The notes below the pieces were generated by a model, which was not told where the DNA came from, did no database searches, and saw nothing but the letters and a program-made list of their open reading frames with translations. The translations under genes and the position numbers were made by a program. From contig CAMNXF010000003.1 of assembly GCA_946567425.1 (NCBI GenBank), positions 62,001 to 126,000 on the forward strand: DNA of 64,000 nt, read 5' to 3'. Positions 16,437 to 26,751 of the stretch are shown in pieces (the stretch's first letter is position 1; each line of letters begins with the position of its first letter). Source of the DNA: an uncultured Clostridia bacterium. Its GTDB lineage: Bacteria > Bacillota > Clostridia > Oscillospirales > Ruminococcaceae.

Positions 16437-17396
16437 TCATTGGAGCAGGAAACAATTCCAGCCCTCTTCGTTTTTCGCCAGTACCGTGCGCCAGCCGTTT
16501 TTCTCGAGCGCCGCTGTTACCTCGCTGACGCGCTCATCGATTATCCCCGAAACAATAAGCCGCCCGCCCTCGCGGACAAACCCCTTGAACAGCCCGCTCA
16601 TTCCGATTATAACATCCGCGACGATATTCGCGCAAATAAGGTCGTAGCCGGTGCCTATTTTTTCGCGGAGCTCCTTGTTGTCGATTATGTTTCCGCAGTA
16701 CACGGTGAAGTTCTCAAAGCCGTTCTTGGCGATATTCTCCGAGGCGGTCTTTACGGCGTTCTCGAAAATATCGCAGATAGTGACCTCTTTAGCGCCCAGC
16801 AGAAACGCCGCGATCGAAAGTATGCCGCTTCCGCAGCCGAGGTCTAGAACACGCTCGCCGCCGCTCACAACGCTCTCGAGCATTTCCATTACCATCTTCG
16901 TGGTGTAGTGCTGCCCCGTTCCGAACGTGGACGCGGGGTCGATCTCGAGTATCCTGTCGCCGTCCGTTTTCTCGAACATCTCCCACGACGGCTTTATGAT
17001 AAGGCTCTTGCCAACTCTAAACGGCTTATAATACTTCTTCCAGTTGTTCGCCCAGTCCTCTTCCTTTACGTTGGCGAGTTCCATGCGGATATTGCCGAAA
17101 AATCCGTCGGCGTTGTGCGCTTTCCGGTCGTCGACAAGACCGCGTATCGCCGCGAGCGTTTCCGCGCCTTGTGCGTTTTCGTGAACGTACAGGGTTATAT
17201 GGGGTTCGACGTTTTTCAGCCCCATAAGCTCGTCGTCGACGTAATCCCAATTAGCGTTCTTGTCCGCAAGAAAATCCTCGAAATCCGCGCTGTCCTGTAT
17301 GATAAATCCCGTTATCCCGTATTCCTCAAGCGCGCCCGTTAGCCCGTCGATCGCCTGTGAGGACGTGTATATGTCAATTTGTGTAAAGTTATCCAT
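16437..17396 (-). CDS. prmA: Ribosomal protein L11 methyltransferase PrmA
   Basis: About 319 residues starting MDNFTQIDIYTSSQAIDGL, with GGAGGAAGATA before the ATG at 17396. The N-terminal L11-binding domain is followed by a class I SAM methyltransferase with DPASTFGTGQHYTTKMVMEM and VLDLGCGSGILSIAA (about 180-195), then NIVADVI as the catalytic-region motif. It trimethylates ribosomal protein L11. It is the first gene of the long minus-strand run and has a visible promoter. Confidence 0.95.
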   Translation of the reverse strand: MDNFTQIDIYTSSQAIDGLTGALEEYGITGFIIQDSADFEDFLADKNANWDYVDDELMGLKNVEPHITLYVHENAQGAETLAAIRGLVDDRKAHNADGFFGNIRMELANVKEEDWANNWKKYYKPFRVGKSLIIKPSWEMFEKTDGDRILEIDPASTFGTGQHYTTKMVMEMLESVVSGGERVLDLGCGSGILSIAAFLLGAKEVTICDIFENAVKTASENIAKNGFENFTVYCGNIIDNKELREKIGTGYDLICANIVADVIIGMSGLFKGFVREGGRLIVSGIIDERVSEVTAALEKNGWRTVLAKNEEGWNCFLLQ

Positions 17397-17447
17397 TATC
17401 TTCCTCCGAAAAAACACGACAGATTTTCTTTAACAATAATCATACTT

Positions 17448-17476
17448 ATTATACTACATATTGTAGAAAAAATCAA
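17448..17476 (-). promoter_or_regulatory. Promoter for prmA and the downstream run
   Basis: On the minus strand TTGATT (17471-17476) and TATAAT (17448-17453) are separated by exactly 17 bases, about 50 bases before the prmA start. This is the only strong sigma-A promoter seen at the head of the 17-kb minus-strand gene run. Confidence 0.65.
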
Positions 17477-17727
17477 GTATTAAAATATATTTTGAAAAAC
17501 TTTTCCCGAAACAGCTTCACACCGCGCTTTAAAGTGAAATGGGCGTATTAAAATTATTTACTCCTTTTAATTGCCATTTATGGTTTATTAAGTAAATATA
17601 AGAATAATACGGAAAATATGTCAATTGCAGGATTATACGAAATATGTTAAAATAAAACATGAGATCGGAAAGGGATTTCGGTTTCCGCCGTCACAAACGG
17701 CAAAAGAGAAAATAATCGGAGGAAATA
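17477..17727. other. AT-rich divergent intergenic region
   Basis: Low-complexity AT-rich spacer between the prmA promoter and the small HTH gene. Apart from the proposed HTH promoter at 17625-17653, I see no gene, RNA or clear repeat. Confidence 0.5.
17625..17653 (+). promoter_or_regulatory. Probable promoter for the HTH gene at 17728
   Basis: TTGCAG (17625-17630) and TAAAAT (17648-17653) lie 17 bases apart, about 75 bases before the start codon. The -35 match is partial. Confidence 0.4.
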
Positions 17728-17988
17728 ATGAACAGCAATCAGCACAAAACACTTAATGAAGCTTTTGGGGAAATGCTTCACGTATCGCGCATCGAAAAGC
17801 ACATCACACAGAAGAACCTGTCCGAAATGGCGGGCATAAGCGACACATATCTGCGAAACGTCGAAAACGGATATCATACCGCCACATGGGTCATCTGGCT
17901 GAAATTATGCACCGCGCTGGAGATCGACGTTCCGGCGCTTCAGCAGAAATACATAAAACCCGAGCTTGACGACAGCATGAATAAATAA
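17728..17988 (+). CDS. Small XRE-type helix-turn-helix protein
   Basis: 86 residues consisting of one Cro/C1-type HTH: TQKNLSEMAGISDTYLRNVENG (about 27-48), then WVIWLKLCTALEIDVPALQQ. A CGGAGG site precedes the ATG. There is no effector domain, so it is probably a simple DNA-binding repressor or activator. It lies between prmA and ilvC without an operon partner; its target is unknown. Short tail rich in charged residues. Confidence 0.85.
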   Translation: MNSNQHKTLNEAFGEMLHVSRIEKHITQKNLSEMAGISDTYLRNVENGYHTATWVIWLKLCTALEIDVPALQQKYIKPELDDSMNK

Positions 17989-17994
17989 ACTTAA

Positions 17995-18019
17995 AAGCCC
18001 CCCGACACACGGGGGACTT
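17995..18019 (-). terminator. Terminator of the ilvBNC operon (possibly bidirectional)
   Basis: Stem AAGCCCCCCG / CGGGGGACTT with one mismatch and an ACACA loop. On the minus strand it follows the ilvC stop by 16 bases and runs into TTTTAAGTTT. The same hairpin lies 7 bases after the plus-strand HTH gene and may serve both. Confidence 0.75.
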
Positions 18020-18034
18020 CATAATTTGCCGAAA

Positions 18035-19048
<1,014 letters not shown>

Positions 19049-19101
19049 TTATTTCGACGCCGTTTCCGGCGAGGTGATCAATTTGTGCGCAGAACAGGTT
19101 C

Positions 19102-19599
19102 TCAATTTTTAACGGTAACAGCCTGTTCGCCCTTTTGTATGGCGATAGTTCCCGTGCGAACGATCTCCTTTATTCCGTATGGGCGGAGAAGCTCCTCGAA
19201 ATTATTGATATTCTGCGTATTATCCGACATCTCAATAGTCACCGAGTTCGCCGAGATATCCGAAATTTTCCCGCGGAACAGCTCACATATGCTGAGTACC
19301 TCGGGACGCTGCTTTGCCGTGCAGCTTATCTTTATCAGCACCAGCTCGCGGCTCACCATATTTTCGGGCGCGAGCGTCTTTACCTTGATAACGTCTATCA
19401 GCTTGTTAAGCTGCTTTTCAATCTGCTCGAGCGTGTAATCACTGCCGTCTGCGACGATAGTTATTCTTGACACGTTCTCGTCGTCGGTAACGCCCACCGC
19501 AAGACTGTCGATATTAAATCCGCGCCGCGCGAACAGACCCGCCACGCGCGCCAATACACCTGCATGGTTCTCTACTAAAACGGAAATCGTATGTTTCAT
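19102..19599 (-). CDS. ilvN: Acetolactate synthase small (regulatory) subunit IlvN/IlvH
   Basis: 165 residues: an N-terminal ACT domain (MKHTISVLVENHAGVLARVAGLFARRGFNIDSL) and a C-terminal ACT-like domain with the TVEMSDN-type segment (here TIEMSDNTQNINNFEELLRPYGI). The subunit activates the catalytic IlvB and gives valine feedback inhibition. It lies between ilvB and ilvC on one strand. Confidence 0.96.
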   Translation of the reverse strand: MKHTISVLVENHAGVLARVAGLFARRGFNIDSLAVGVTDDENVSRITIVADGSDYTLEQIEKQLNKLIDVIKVKTLAPENMVSRELVLIKISCTAKQRPEVLSICELFRGKISDISANSVTIEMSDNTQNINNFEELLRPYGIKEIVRTGTIAIQKGEQAVTVKN

Positions 19600-19693
19600 G
19601 TTCCTGTAATTCCCCTTATTTAAAAGGCAAAGCTGCGCACCGGCTTGATTTCAAAGCAAACTGCGGTAACGTGTTGTTGCTTTGCACTGAACG
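19600..19693 (-). other. ilvB-ilvN spacer
   Basis: 94 bases with short complementary arms GCAAAGC / GCTTTGC (about 19627-19673) that could form a loose hairpin. The minus-strand sequence GCCTTTTAAATA also occurs in the ilvB leader. No gene. Confidence 0.35.
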
Positions 19694-21331
19694 TTATAAT
19701 ATCGTCTTTTCCAGCTCGGGAACAGCAACCTCAAGCAAAAACGGCTTGTCCGAGGAGATAAGTCTTTTTATTCCCTTGACCGCGCTCTCCTCGCTGTCCG
19801 CAAGCATATTCCCGATACCGTAAGCCTCCGCGACCTTGCAGAAATCGGGGCTTCCGTCCAACGACACTCCGACCAGCCTGTTCCCGTAAGTGCGCTCCTG
19901 AACCTCGCGTACCATTCCCAGATAGCGGTTGCGCATCACTATAACCTTTACGTTTATTCCGTGCTGAACAGCCGTCGCAAGCTCCATAAACTGCATCTGG
20001 AACGAACCGTCTCCGCATACAGCGATGACCTCCGCGTCCTTGTCCGCGCACTTTGCACCGATAGCGGCTGGCAGGGAATAGCCCATTGTTCCCATACCGC
20101 CCGAGGTGAGAAATCTCCCCTGCTTCAGCGAAATATTTGCTGCCGTCCAAATTTGGTTCTGCCCAACGTCCGCGACAATGACCGACTTTTCGGGCAGATA
20201 CTTGTCCAGTGTCCGAATAAACCACTTCGGGTTCACATAGCCCTGTTCAACAGGCTCGGGTTCGCTGTCGGAACGGAAACCGTCCAGCTTTTCGCGCCAA
20301 CCCTTATGCGAAAGCGGCTGCTCAAACGCGTTTACCTGTTCCAGAAGCTGCTCCAAAACCAACGTTATATCGCCGACTATCGGTATATTCGCCTCTATGT
20401 TCTTGCCGATCTCGGCGGGGTCAATGTCAATATGAACTACCGTAAGATCACGGCGATGCTCCATTGCCGCGATAGCGCGGTCGCCCACTCTTGCGCCGAG
20501 CAGAAACAGAGTATCGCAGCTGTTGACGGCGGCGTTCGCGGCTTTTCTGCCGTGCATGCCGAGCATTCCGTAGTACAGCGGGCTATCTGACGGCATAGCG
20601 CCCAAGCCCATCATTGTCGATACAACGGGGATGTCGGTTTTCTCGGCAAGCGTTCTCATCAGTTCAACGCCGTTTCCCGTAAACAAACCGCCGCCCGCAC
20701 AGATAAGCGGCTTTTCCGCCTCTTTCATTGCGGTTATCGCACGCTTTATCTGAAAGCCGTTGCCGCGCGTACTCGGACGGTACGAGCGGATATCCACAGT
20801 TTCGGGGTACTCGAAATCTATCTTCGCCTGCTGCACGTCAAACGGCACGTCGATAAGCACCGGACCGCGTCTGCCCGTACCCGCGATATAGAACGCCTTT
20901 TTAAAAACGTCAGCGGTGTCCTCGGGTCTCTTCAGCAAGTAACTGTGCTTAACGAACGGCTCCGCCGAACCCGTGATATCCGCCTCCTGAAACACGTCGC
21001 GCCCTATCTGCTCCGAGTTCACCTGACCCGTAATAATGACCATAGGCACGGAATCCATATACGCCGTAGCAATCGCCGTGATAAGGTTAAGCGCGCCCGG
21101 ACCGCTCGTCGCCACGCACACCGCGGGCTTTCCCGTGATACGCGCGCAGCCCGACGCCGCGTGACCCGCGTTCACCTCATGCCGAACCAGAATATGCCGT
21201 ATATCAGTCTTGTACAATTCGTCATAAAAAGGGCAGATTGCCGCTCCGGGATAACCGAAAAGCTCCGTTATGCCCTCCGCTTTCAAACACTCGGTCATAG
21301 CGCGCGCGACCGTCATTCTCTCACTGCTCAA
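19694..21331 (-). CDS. ilvB: Acetolactate synthase large (catalytic) subunit IlvB
   Basis: About 545 residues. The thiamine diphosphate enzyme layout is complete: N-terminal Pyr domain with FGYPGAAICPFYDEL and the catalytic Glu in RHEVNAGHAASGCAR, central domain, and C-terminal PP domain with GDGSFQMQFMELATAVQHGINVKVIVMRN binding Mg-ThDP. It condenses pyruvate with pyruvate or 2-oxobutyrate. The likely start is TTG 21331, nine bases after AAAGGAG; another TTG at 21337 is too close to that site. Expression is probably set by the consensus promoter and leader described separately. Confidence 0.96.
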   Translation of the reverse strand: MSSERMTVARAMTECLKAEGITELFGYPGAAICPFYDELYKTDIRHILVRHEVNAGHAASGCARITGKPAVCVATSGPGALNLITAIATAYMDSVPMVIITGQVNSEQIGRDVFQEADITGSAEPFVKHSYLLKRPEDTADVFKKAFYIAGTGRRGPVLIDVPFDVQQAKIDFEYPETVDIRSYRPSTRGNGFQIKRAITAMKEAEKPLICAGGGLFTGNGVELMRTLAEKTDIPVVSTMMGLGAMPSDSPLYYGMLGMHGRKAANAAVNSCDTLFLLGARVGDRAIAAMEHRRDLTVVHIDIDPAEIGKNIEANIPIVGDITLVLEQLLEQVNAFEQPLSHKGWREKLDGFRSDSEPEPVEQGYVNPKWFIRTLDKYLPEKSVIVADVGQNQIWTAANISLKQGRFLTSGGMGTMGYSLPAAIGAKCADKDAEVIAVCGDGSFQMQFMELATAVQHGINVKVIVMRNRYLGMVREVQERTYGNRLVGVSLDGSPDFCKVAEAYGIGNMLADSEESAVKGIKRLISSDKPFLLEVAVPELEKTIL

Positions 21332-21337
21332 ATCCAA

Positions 21338-21487
21338 GCGCTCCTTTCGGGGAGTAATACACTAAATTCACAAAATAAAATTATCTGTCTATTTAAAAGG
21401 CAAAAGCCCTAGCCACACAACAAAACGCCGTTATCAAGCGGTCTGGCGTATCGGCGTATTCCGACACTGCGTTACATCACTCTTTCT
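21338..21487 (-). promoter_or_regulatory. ilvB 5' leader with alternative hairpins
   Basis: The transcript is untranslated for about 150 bases. On the minus strand GTGTCGG/CCGATAC (21448-21467) forms a 7-bp stem with a six-base loop. Its 3' part overlaps CGGCGT's partner ACGCCG at 21452-21457, which can instead pair with 21425-21430 to make a terminator-like stem followed by TTTTGTT. The two folds exclude one another, a pattern of attenuators. No T-box consensus, no leader peptide rich in Ile/Leu/Val and no known riboswitch motif was recognised. Confidence 0.35.
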
Positions 21488-21516
21488 ATTATAGCAAAAC
21501 AGCGCCCTGTTGTCAA
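21488..21516 (-). promoter_or_regulatory. Consensus sigma-A promoter of ilvBNC
   Basis: Minus-strand TTGACA (21511-21516) and TATAAT (21488-21493), exactly 17 bases apart; both hexamers match the consensus perfectly. Confidence 0.85.
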
Positions 21517-21572
21517 GCACAATAACAAAAAATTAAGGCATTTTTCGGTAATTTTTTACAAAAATCCTAAAA

Positions 21573-21597
21573 GAGCGCGGCAAATAATACCGCGCTC
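21573..21597 (-). terminator. Terminator after the M23 peptidase gene
   Basis: Perfect 8-bp stem GAGCGCGG / CCGCGCTC with a nine-base loop, followed on the minus strand by TTTTAGGATTTTTG, 12 bases beyond the stop codon at 21609. Confidence 0.85.
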
Positions 21598-21608
21598 CGA
21601 AAATTCTG

Positions 21609-22997
21609 TTAAACATACTGATACTCATAGTTGAACGGATCTGTACGGTAACCGTCCACACGCACCTCAAAGTGAAGATGCGCACCCGTCGACCAACCTG
21701 TCGTGCCGACGTGTCCGATAACATCGCCGATCGTAACATCCTGTCCCTCGTACACGTTTATCGAGGAGCAGTGCGCGTAGAGCGTCGAAAGCCCGCCTCC
21801 GTGATCTACGATTATGTAGTTGCCGAAACCGTTTCCGCAGCCACAGCTCCAGTTCTTGCCATAGTCGTGCGGACAGGTGTTTGAAACGAGAATTACCGTT
21901 CCCGACTGTGCCGCGTAGATATTCGCGCCGTAGGTCTCGCCACCGTTGTTGATGACATCTATACCGCCGTGATTTCCACCGCGCCATTCGTCATACCCGT
22001 AATACGTCGTTATCCAAGTGAAACTCGCGTCAAGCGGCCATCTGAAGCCGTCACCGTATGCTACGCGGTCGGGATTATTCTGCTGCGCTTGACGGATAAG
22101 CTCCTCAAGCTGGCTGTTAAGTTCGTCCAGAGCCTCGTTGCCCGCAGCCATATCAATGTACAGTCCGTCGACCTTATTCTGCAGAGCCTCGTTGTCCGCA
22201 GCCAGTCCGTAAAGGTAGTTCCGGCGATCGGCAGCGTAATCCTCAAGCTCCGACTGCTCCTCCAGAAGCGCTTCCTTTTCCGCCTCGAGCTCCTTCCGCT
22301 GCTGCGCAAGGTTTGCCTTGTCAAGCTCAAGCTTGTCAATATCGGCGTTAAGCTCCTCTATCAGACGCTCCTGATCCTTTATGGACTCCATAAGCCGCTT
22401 CATAAACTGAACGTTCTGACCGCTTATGTTCTTGACAACGTCGGAATATGTAAAGTAATCGTACCAGTCGTCCGAGCCGCTGAGTATCGGCAGCGCTCCC
22501 GAGGAATCGTTCATGTAGAGCGTTCTCGCAAGCTTTGCGAACTTCTGCAGATTTCGCTTGTTCTCGTCCTGAAGCTCGGCGATCTCAATTTTCTTCTTGT
22601 CGATCTCGTCTTCCTTTTCGCCGATCATCTTCTCAACGTTTGCAATCTCGCCATCTTTTTCTTCTATCTTGCCGATCTTCGCTGCGATCAACTGGCTGCA
22701 ATTGCCGATCTCGTCGGTAATGCCGTCGATCTGCTCAGAAACGAGGTTCATAGCGTCCTCGTTTTCCTCGATATCCTCGCCGAGATTATTTATCTGCTGC
22801 TGACGCCACTCATTATCCGCCTTGATCTGATTTATTTTATCCTCAAGATCCGAAATCGAATCGCTGCTGCTCGCCATTGCATCGATTTGTCCGATATAAC
22901 CGGATGTCAACGAAAAAGCGACAGCCGCAGCAGTAAAGCCCGCGCAAATTTTCCCCCACACGGGCAAGACCTTTGCCAACATTTTTTTATTCCCCAT
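21609..22997 (-). CDS. Secreted M23-family murein endopeptidase with coiled coil (EnvC/LytM-like)
   Basis: 462 residues. A signal sequence or membrane anchor (about 8-38) is followed by a long coiled coil (about 45-300, Glu/Lys/Gln/Leu-rich with repeated heptads), then a C-terminal M23 LytM domain. The domain has the zinc ligands in GNHGGIDV (HxxxD), YAHC and GAHLHFEV (HxH), so it should be catalytically active on peptidoglycan cross-bridges. Coiled-coil M23 proteins of this form are often activated by FtsEX, which is not in this window. The start ATG 22997 is chosen for the MGNKKML signal start; it has its own promoter and terminator. Confidence 0.9.
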   Translation of the reverse strand: MGNKKMLAKVLPVWGKICAGFTAAAVAFSLTSGYIGQIDAMASSSDSISDLEDKINQIKADNEWRQQQINNLGEDIEENEDAMNLVSEQIDGITDEIGNCSQLIAAKIGKIEEKDGEIANVEKMIGEKEDEIDKKKIEIAELQDENKRNLQKFAKLARTLYMNDSSGALPILSGSDDWYDYFTYSDVVKNISGQNVQFMKRLMESIKDQERLIEELNADIDKLELDKANLAQQRKELEAEKEALLEEQSELEDYAADRRNYLYGLAADNEALQNKVDGLYIDMAAGNEALDELNSQLEELIRQAQQNNPDRVAYGDGFRWPLDASFTWITTYYGYDEWRGGNHGGIDVINNGGETYGANIYAAQSGTVILVSNTCPHDYGKNWSCGCGNGFGNYIIVDHGGGLSTLYAHCSSINVYEGQDVTIGDVIGHVGTTGWSTGAHLHFEVRVDGYRTDPFNYEYQYV

Positions 22998-23098
22998 GAT
23001 GCGCCTTTCTCCAATCTTGAGCGTTAATGTGAATACGCTCTGACTCTTACACCGCAACAAATTCCCCTTATATGCGGCATATCTTCTAATATACTATC

Positions 23099-23127
23099 AT
23101 TATACCTCTTTCGACAGAACTTGTCAA
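23099..23127 (-). promoter_or_regulatory. Consensus promoter of the M23 peptidase gene
   Basis: Minus-strand TTGACA (23122-23127) and TATAAT (23099-23104), 17 bases apart, about 100 bases before the start. Confidence 0.8.
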
Positions 23128-23241
23128 GGGGCTGTCTATGAAAATTATATGAAATAAGCCGAAAAATAATGATTTCCATATCCTGTAATAATTTGTCAAT
23201 TTAAGAATAATATGTAAAAAAGACAAGCAACGGAGGTTACT

Positions 23242-24051
23242 ATGAAACAGAGCGTTAAAGTGATATTTCAAGGTTTGGGCGTCGGCGCGAGCATGACCGT
23301 GCCCGGGGTATCGGGCGGCACAATGACGGTGATACTCGGCATTTACGACAAGCTGATAGCGGCTGTAAGCGGAGTATTCCGAGAGCCGAGGAAGTCGCTG
23401 CCGTTTCTGCTGAAATTCGCCCTCGGCGCGGCAGCGGGCGTCTTCGCCGTTTCGGGACTTATCTCGCTCGCGCTGAACTCGCCCGCGGGAGTGCCGCTGC
23501 GATTCGCGTTTGCTGGAGCAGTCGCGGGCGGCATTCCGCTGATCTTCAAAAAGGCGGAGCTGAAGCGCCTGAACGTCCGCAGCACACTGCTGATACTTGC
23601 GGGAGCGGTCGCGGCGGTAGTCGTCGGGCAGCTCCCCGAAGGGCTGTTCACAGAGCTTGACGGCGCAGTGGGGGTGCTGTTTGAGTTTATCGGTGGTGTT
23701 ATCGTGGCGGCGGCGCTGGTGCTCCCGGGGATATCCGCATCGCATATAATGCTCATGCTCGGCATTTACGAGCCTGTCATGGAGCGCGTTTCTCGGTTTG
23801 AGTTGTTGCCGCTCGTGCCGCTGCTTGCCGGAATACTTGTCGGCACGTTTTTCACTGCAAAGCTACTGGAACGCTTTTTTGAACACCACACGCAAGGGTG
23901 TTACCTTGTGATTCTCGGATTTATGGCGTACTCGCTGGTGGAGCTTGCACCCGTCGGTGCGCGCGGCGCGGAGCTAGCCGTCGGACTGGCGTGCAGCGTC
24001 ATCGGGTTCGCTGCCGTTCGGCTCTCGTTCGGGGAACGCGCGGCGGAATAG
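23242..24051 (+). CDS. DUF368/PopT-family undecaprenyl phosphate translocase
   Basis: 269 residues, highly hydrophobic with about eight membrane segments. It shows the internal duplication of this family: GASMTVPGVSGGTMTVILGIYD in the first half and ALVLPGISASHIMLMLGIYE in the second. DUF368 proteins (PopT) have been shown in other bacteria to recycle undecaprenyl phosphate across the membrane, so a role in cell-wall lipid carrier recycling is expected. A CGGAGG site precedes the ATG. The last 78 bases overlap the convergent gene on the other strand. Confidence 0.88.
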   Translation: MKQSVKVIFQGLGVGASMTVPGVSGGTMTVILGIYDKLIAAVSGVFREPRKSLPFLLKFALGAAAGVFAVSGLISLALNSPAGVPLRFAFAGAVAGGIPLIFKKAELKRLNVRSTLLILAGAVAAVVVGQLPEGLFTELDGAVGVLFEFIGGVIVAAALVLPGISASHIMLMLGIYEPVMERVSRFELLPLVPLLAGILVGTFFTAKLLERFFEHHTQGCYLVILGFMAYSLVELAPVGARGAELAVGLACSVIGFAAVRLSFGERAAE

Positions 24052-24327
24052 TTGCCTTTCAAGCGAGTTCAGGGTCGCGTATACGGTTTGCTCAAATCCG
24101 ATACATTTATAGTCAAGTCCGAAAAGCAGCGGATAAAAAAGCGTTTTGTTGTGCCACAGAAGCATGTACGGTTCGTTTTCAACAACATTTTTTACGTTCA
24201 TAGAGCATCTCTGCGGACTGCCGAGCACCTCAACGATCTCGCGCATTGTTTTCCCCGTTGGGTCGCCGAGCCGTTCTATGCGTTCGGCAAGGTCCTCGGG
24301 GAGTTTTCTTTTTCCGTTTAATTTCAC
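23974..24327 (-). CDS. Conserved hypothetical protein, overlapping the end of the DUF368 gene
   Basis: 117 residues, soluble, starting at GTG 24327 with a very strong AAAGGAGGAAAAAAC site. The sequence MKLNGKRKLPEDLAERIERLGDPTGKTM is followed by REIVEVLGSP and an aromatic segment (MLLWHNKTLFYPLLFGLDYKC). It has a consensus promoter on the same strand. Its 3' 78 bases are antisense to the DUF368 gene end, so the C-terminal residues (FPEREPNGSEPDDAARQSDG) may be constrained by the other gene. I do not recognise the family. Confidence 0.7.
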   Translation of the reverse strand: MKLNGKRKLPEDLAERIERLGDPTGKTMREIVEVLGSPQRCSMNVKNVVENEPYMLLWHNKTLFYPLLFGLDYKCIGFEQTVYATLNSLERQLFRRAFPEREPNGSEPDDAARQSDG

Positions 24328-24353
24328 GTTTTTTCCTCCTTTTTCTTATGAAC

Positions 24354-24382
24354 ATTATACATCTCATTTTGAGAGTTGTCAA
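24354..24382 (-). promoter_or_regulatory. Consensus promoter with an embedded inverted repeat
   Basis: Minus-strand TTGACA (24377-24382) and TATAAT (24354-24359), 17 bases apart, drive the gene ending at 23974. The spacer contains a palindrome TCTCA-TTT-TGAGA (24362-24374), the right place for a repressor operator; a divergent HTH gene starts 80 bases away. Confidence 0.7.
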
Positions 24383-24430
24383 GACAAAAATATACATTTA
24401 TTAAATTTAAAGCAAATAAAATATTCAAAA

Positions 24431-24451
24431 CTCGTATAATATACAAACGAG
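24431..24451 (+). promoter_or_regulatory. -10 region of the XRE gene flanked by a short inverted repeat
   Basis: TATAAT at 24435-24440 lies inside CTCGT ... ACGAG (24431-24435 and 24447-24451). No good -35 is present at 17 bases. Possible autoregulatory site, weakly supported. Confidence 0.3.
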
Positions 24452-24459
24452 GTGATGAA

Positions 24460-24783
24460 ATGAGATTTGGCGAAAAACTGAAATTTGAACTTGAAAGGCG
24501 CGATATCAAGCAAAAGGACTTTGCAAAAACCCTGAATGTATCGGCATCGACGCTCTGCGGCTACATCAACACCAACCGACAGCCCGACTTCGATCTGGTG
24601 AGGAAGATTGCCTCAGAGCTTGATGTCAGTGTGGATTATCTGCTCGACGTTGAACCGAAACCCGCAGGTACGGCTCTTTCAAAAAACGAGATAAAACTTA
24701 TAAACGGATTCCGTGGTCTTACCACAGAAGAGCAGCAGATAATCTTAAGATTTGTAGAACTTTTAAATGGGAAAAGGCAATAA
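24460..24783 (+). CDS. XRE-family transcriptional regulator
   Basis: 107 residues. The N-terminal Cro/C1-type HTH reads KQKDFAKTLNVSASTLCGYINTNR (about 18-41) followed by PDFDLVRKIASELDVSVDYLLDVE, the standard end of the domain. The C-terminal part (LSKNEIKLINGFRGLTTEEQQIILRFVELLNG) is the helical dimerisation tail seen in phage-type repressors. ATG 24460 has GAGGTGATGAA. It is divergent from the GTG-started gene at 24327. Confidence 0.88.
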   Translation: MRFGEKLKFELERRDIKQKDFAKTLNVSASTLCGYINTNRQPDFDLVRKIASELDVSVDYLLDVEPKPAGTALSKNEIKLINGFRGLTTEEQQIILRFVELLNGKRQ

Positions 24784-25172
24784 TTTACAAAGATATAAAT
24801 AAATGCGTTTTAAAACCGATCAATTGTTCTTACAGATGCTAAAAAAGAATAGAACAATTAAAAAAATTATTGTAGAAATTGTAAAAAATTGTAAAAATTT
24901 TTTACAAAAAATGTAAAATAGCACTATATAGCCAAATTCAGCAAATTTTCAAATTGTATATAATTCACAAGAATAGTTTTCAAATGTAATTTCATTATTA
25001 TTTTTAAAAACGAACAATACATTAAAATCAAAAGTGCAGTAAAAATTCTTTATTGTTTCATCATATTTTTTAATAAATTCATTTTTTTATTTAATATTTA
25101 CAATAAAATATAATAAAATTCTAATAATATTACAAAGTTTATAGTTCATCTTGAAAAACGTAAACTTTTTTC
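24784..25172. other. Very AT-rich spacer upstream of gdhA
   Basis: About 390 bases, extremely A+T-rich, without coding potential. It contains a 9-bp inverted repeat AATTGTTCT (24822-24830) / AGAACAATT (24851-24859), possibly the terminator of the XRE gene, and a near-perfect palindrome TTGTAAAAA-TTTTTTACAA (24889-24907) with further TGTAAAA repeats around it. No gene or known RNA seen. Confidence 0.45.
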
Positions 25173-25201
25173 TTGCAAAAACGCCGCAACTATTGTATAA
25201 T
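25173..25201 (+). promoter_or_regulatory. Promoter of gdhA
   Basis: TTGCAA (25173-25178) and TATAAT (25196-25201), 17 bases apart, 56 bases before the start codon. Confidence 0.75.
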
Positions 25202-25242
25202 AATAATGTAGGTAATTTTTTGCTTATGAATTTAATATTTGA

Positions 25243-26610
<1,368 letters not shown>

Positions 26611-26632
26611 TTTAACGCTTACTGAAAAATGT

Positions 26633-26655
26633 GCGCGGAGGTTTCCCCTCCGCGC
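26633..26655 (+). terminator. Terminator of gdhA
   Basis: Perfect 9-bp stem GCGCGGAGG / CCTCCGCGC, followed by TTTGCTTTTG. Confidence 0.8.
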
Positions 26656-26686
26656 TTTGCTTTTGCCTGATTTTTATATGCAAAAA

Positions 26687-26708
26687 ACCCACCGCTTTCG
26701 CGGTGGGT
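26687..26708 (-). terminator. Terminator of the surface protein gene
   Basis: Perfect 9-bp stem ACCCACCGC / GCGGTGGGT with a four-base loop. On the minus strand it is followed by TTTTTTGC. It faces the gdhA terminator 32 bases away. Confidence 0.85.
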
Positions 26709-26751
26709 CATAACTATTCCGTAGAACGGTTTAATTTCGCTTCGTCAGCAA

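Noticed and set aside
21338..21516. ppGpp/PRPP (ykkC-type) riboswitch for ilvB
   Set aside because: The leader has GGCTAGGGCTTTTGCC near its end, vaguely like the ykkC core, but the other conserved segments are missing.
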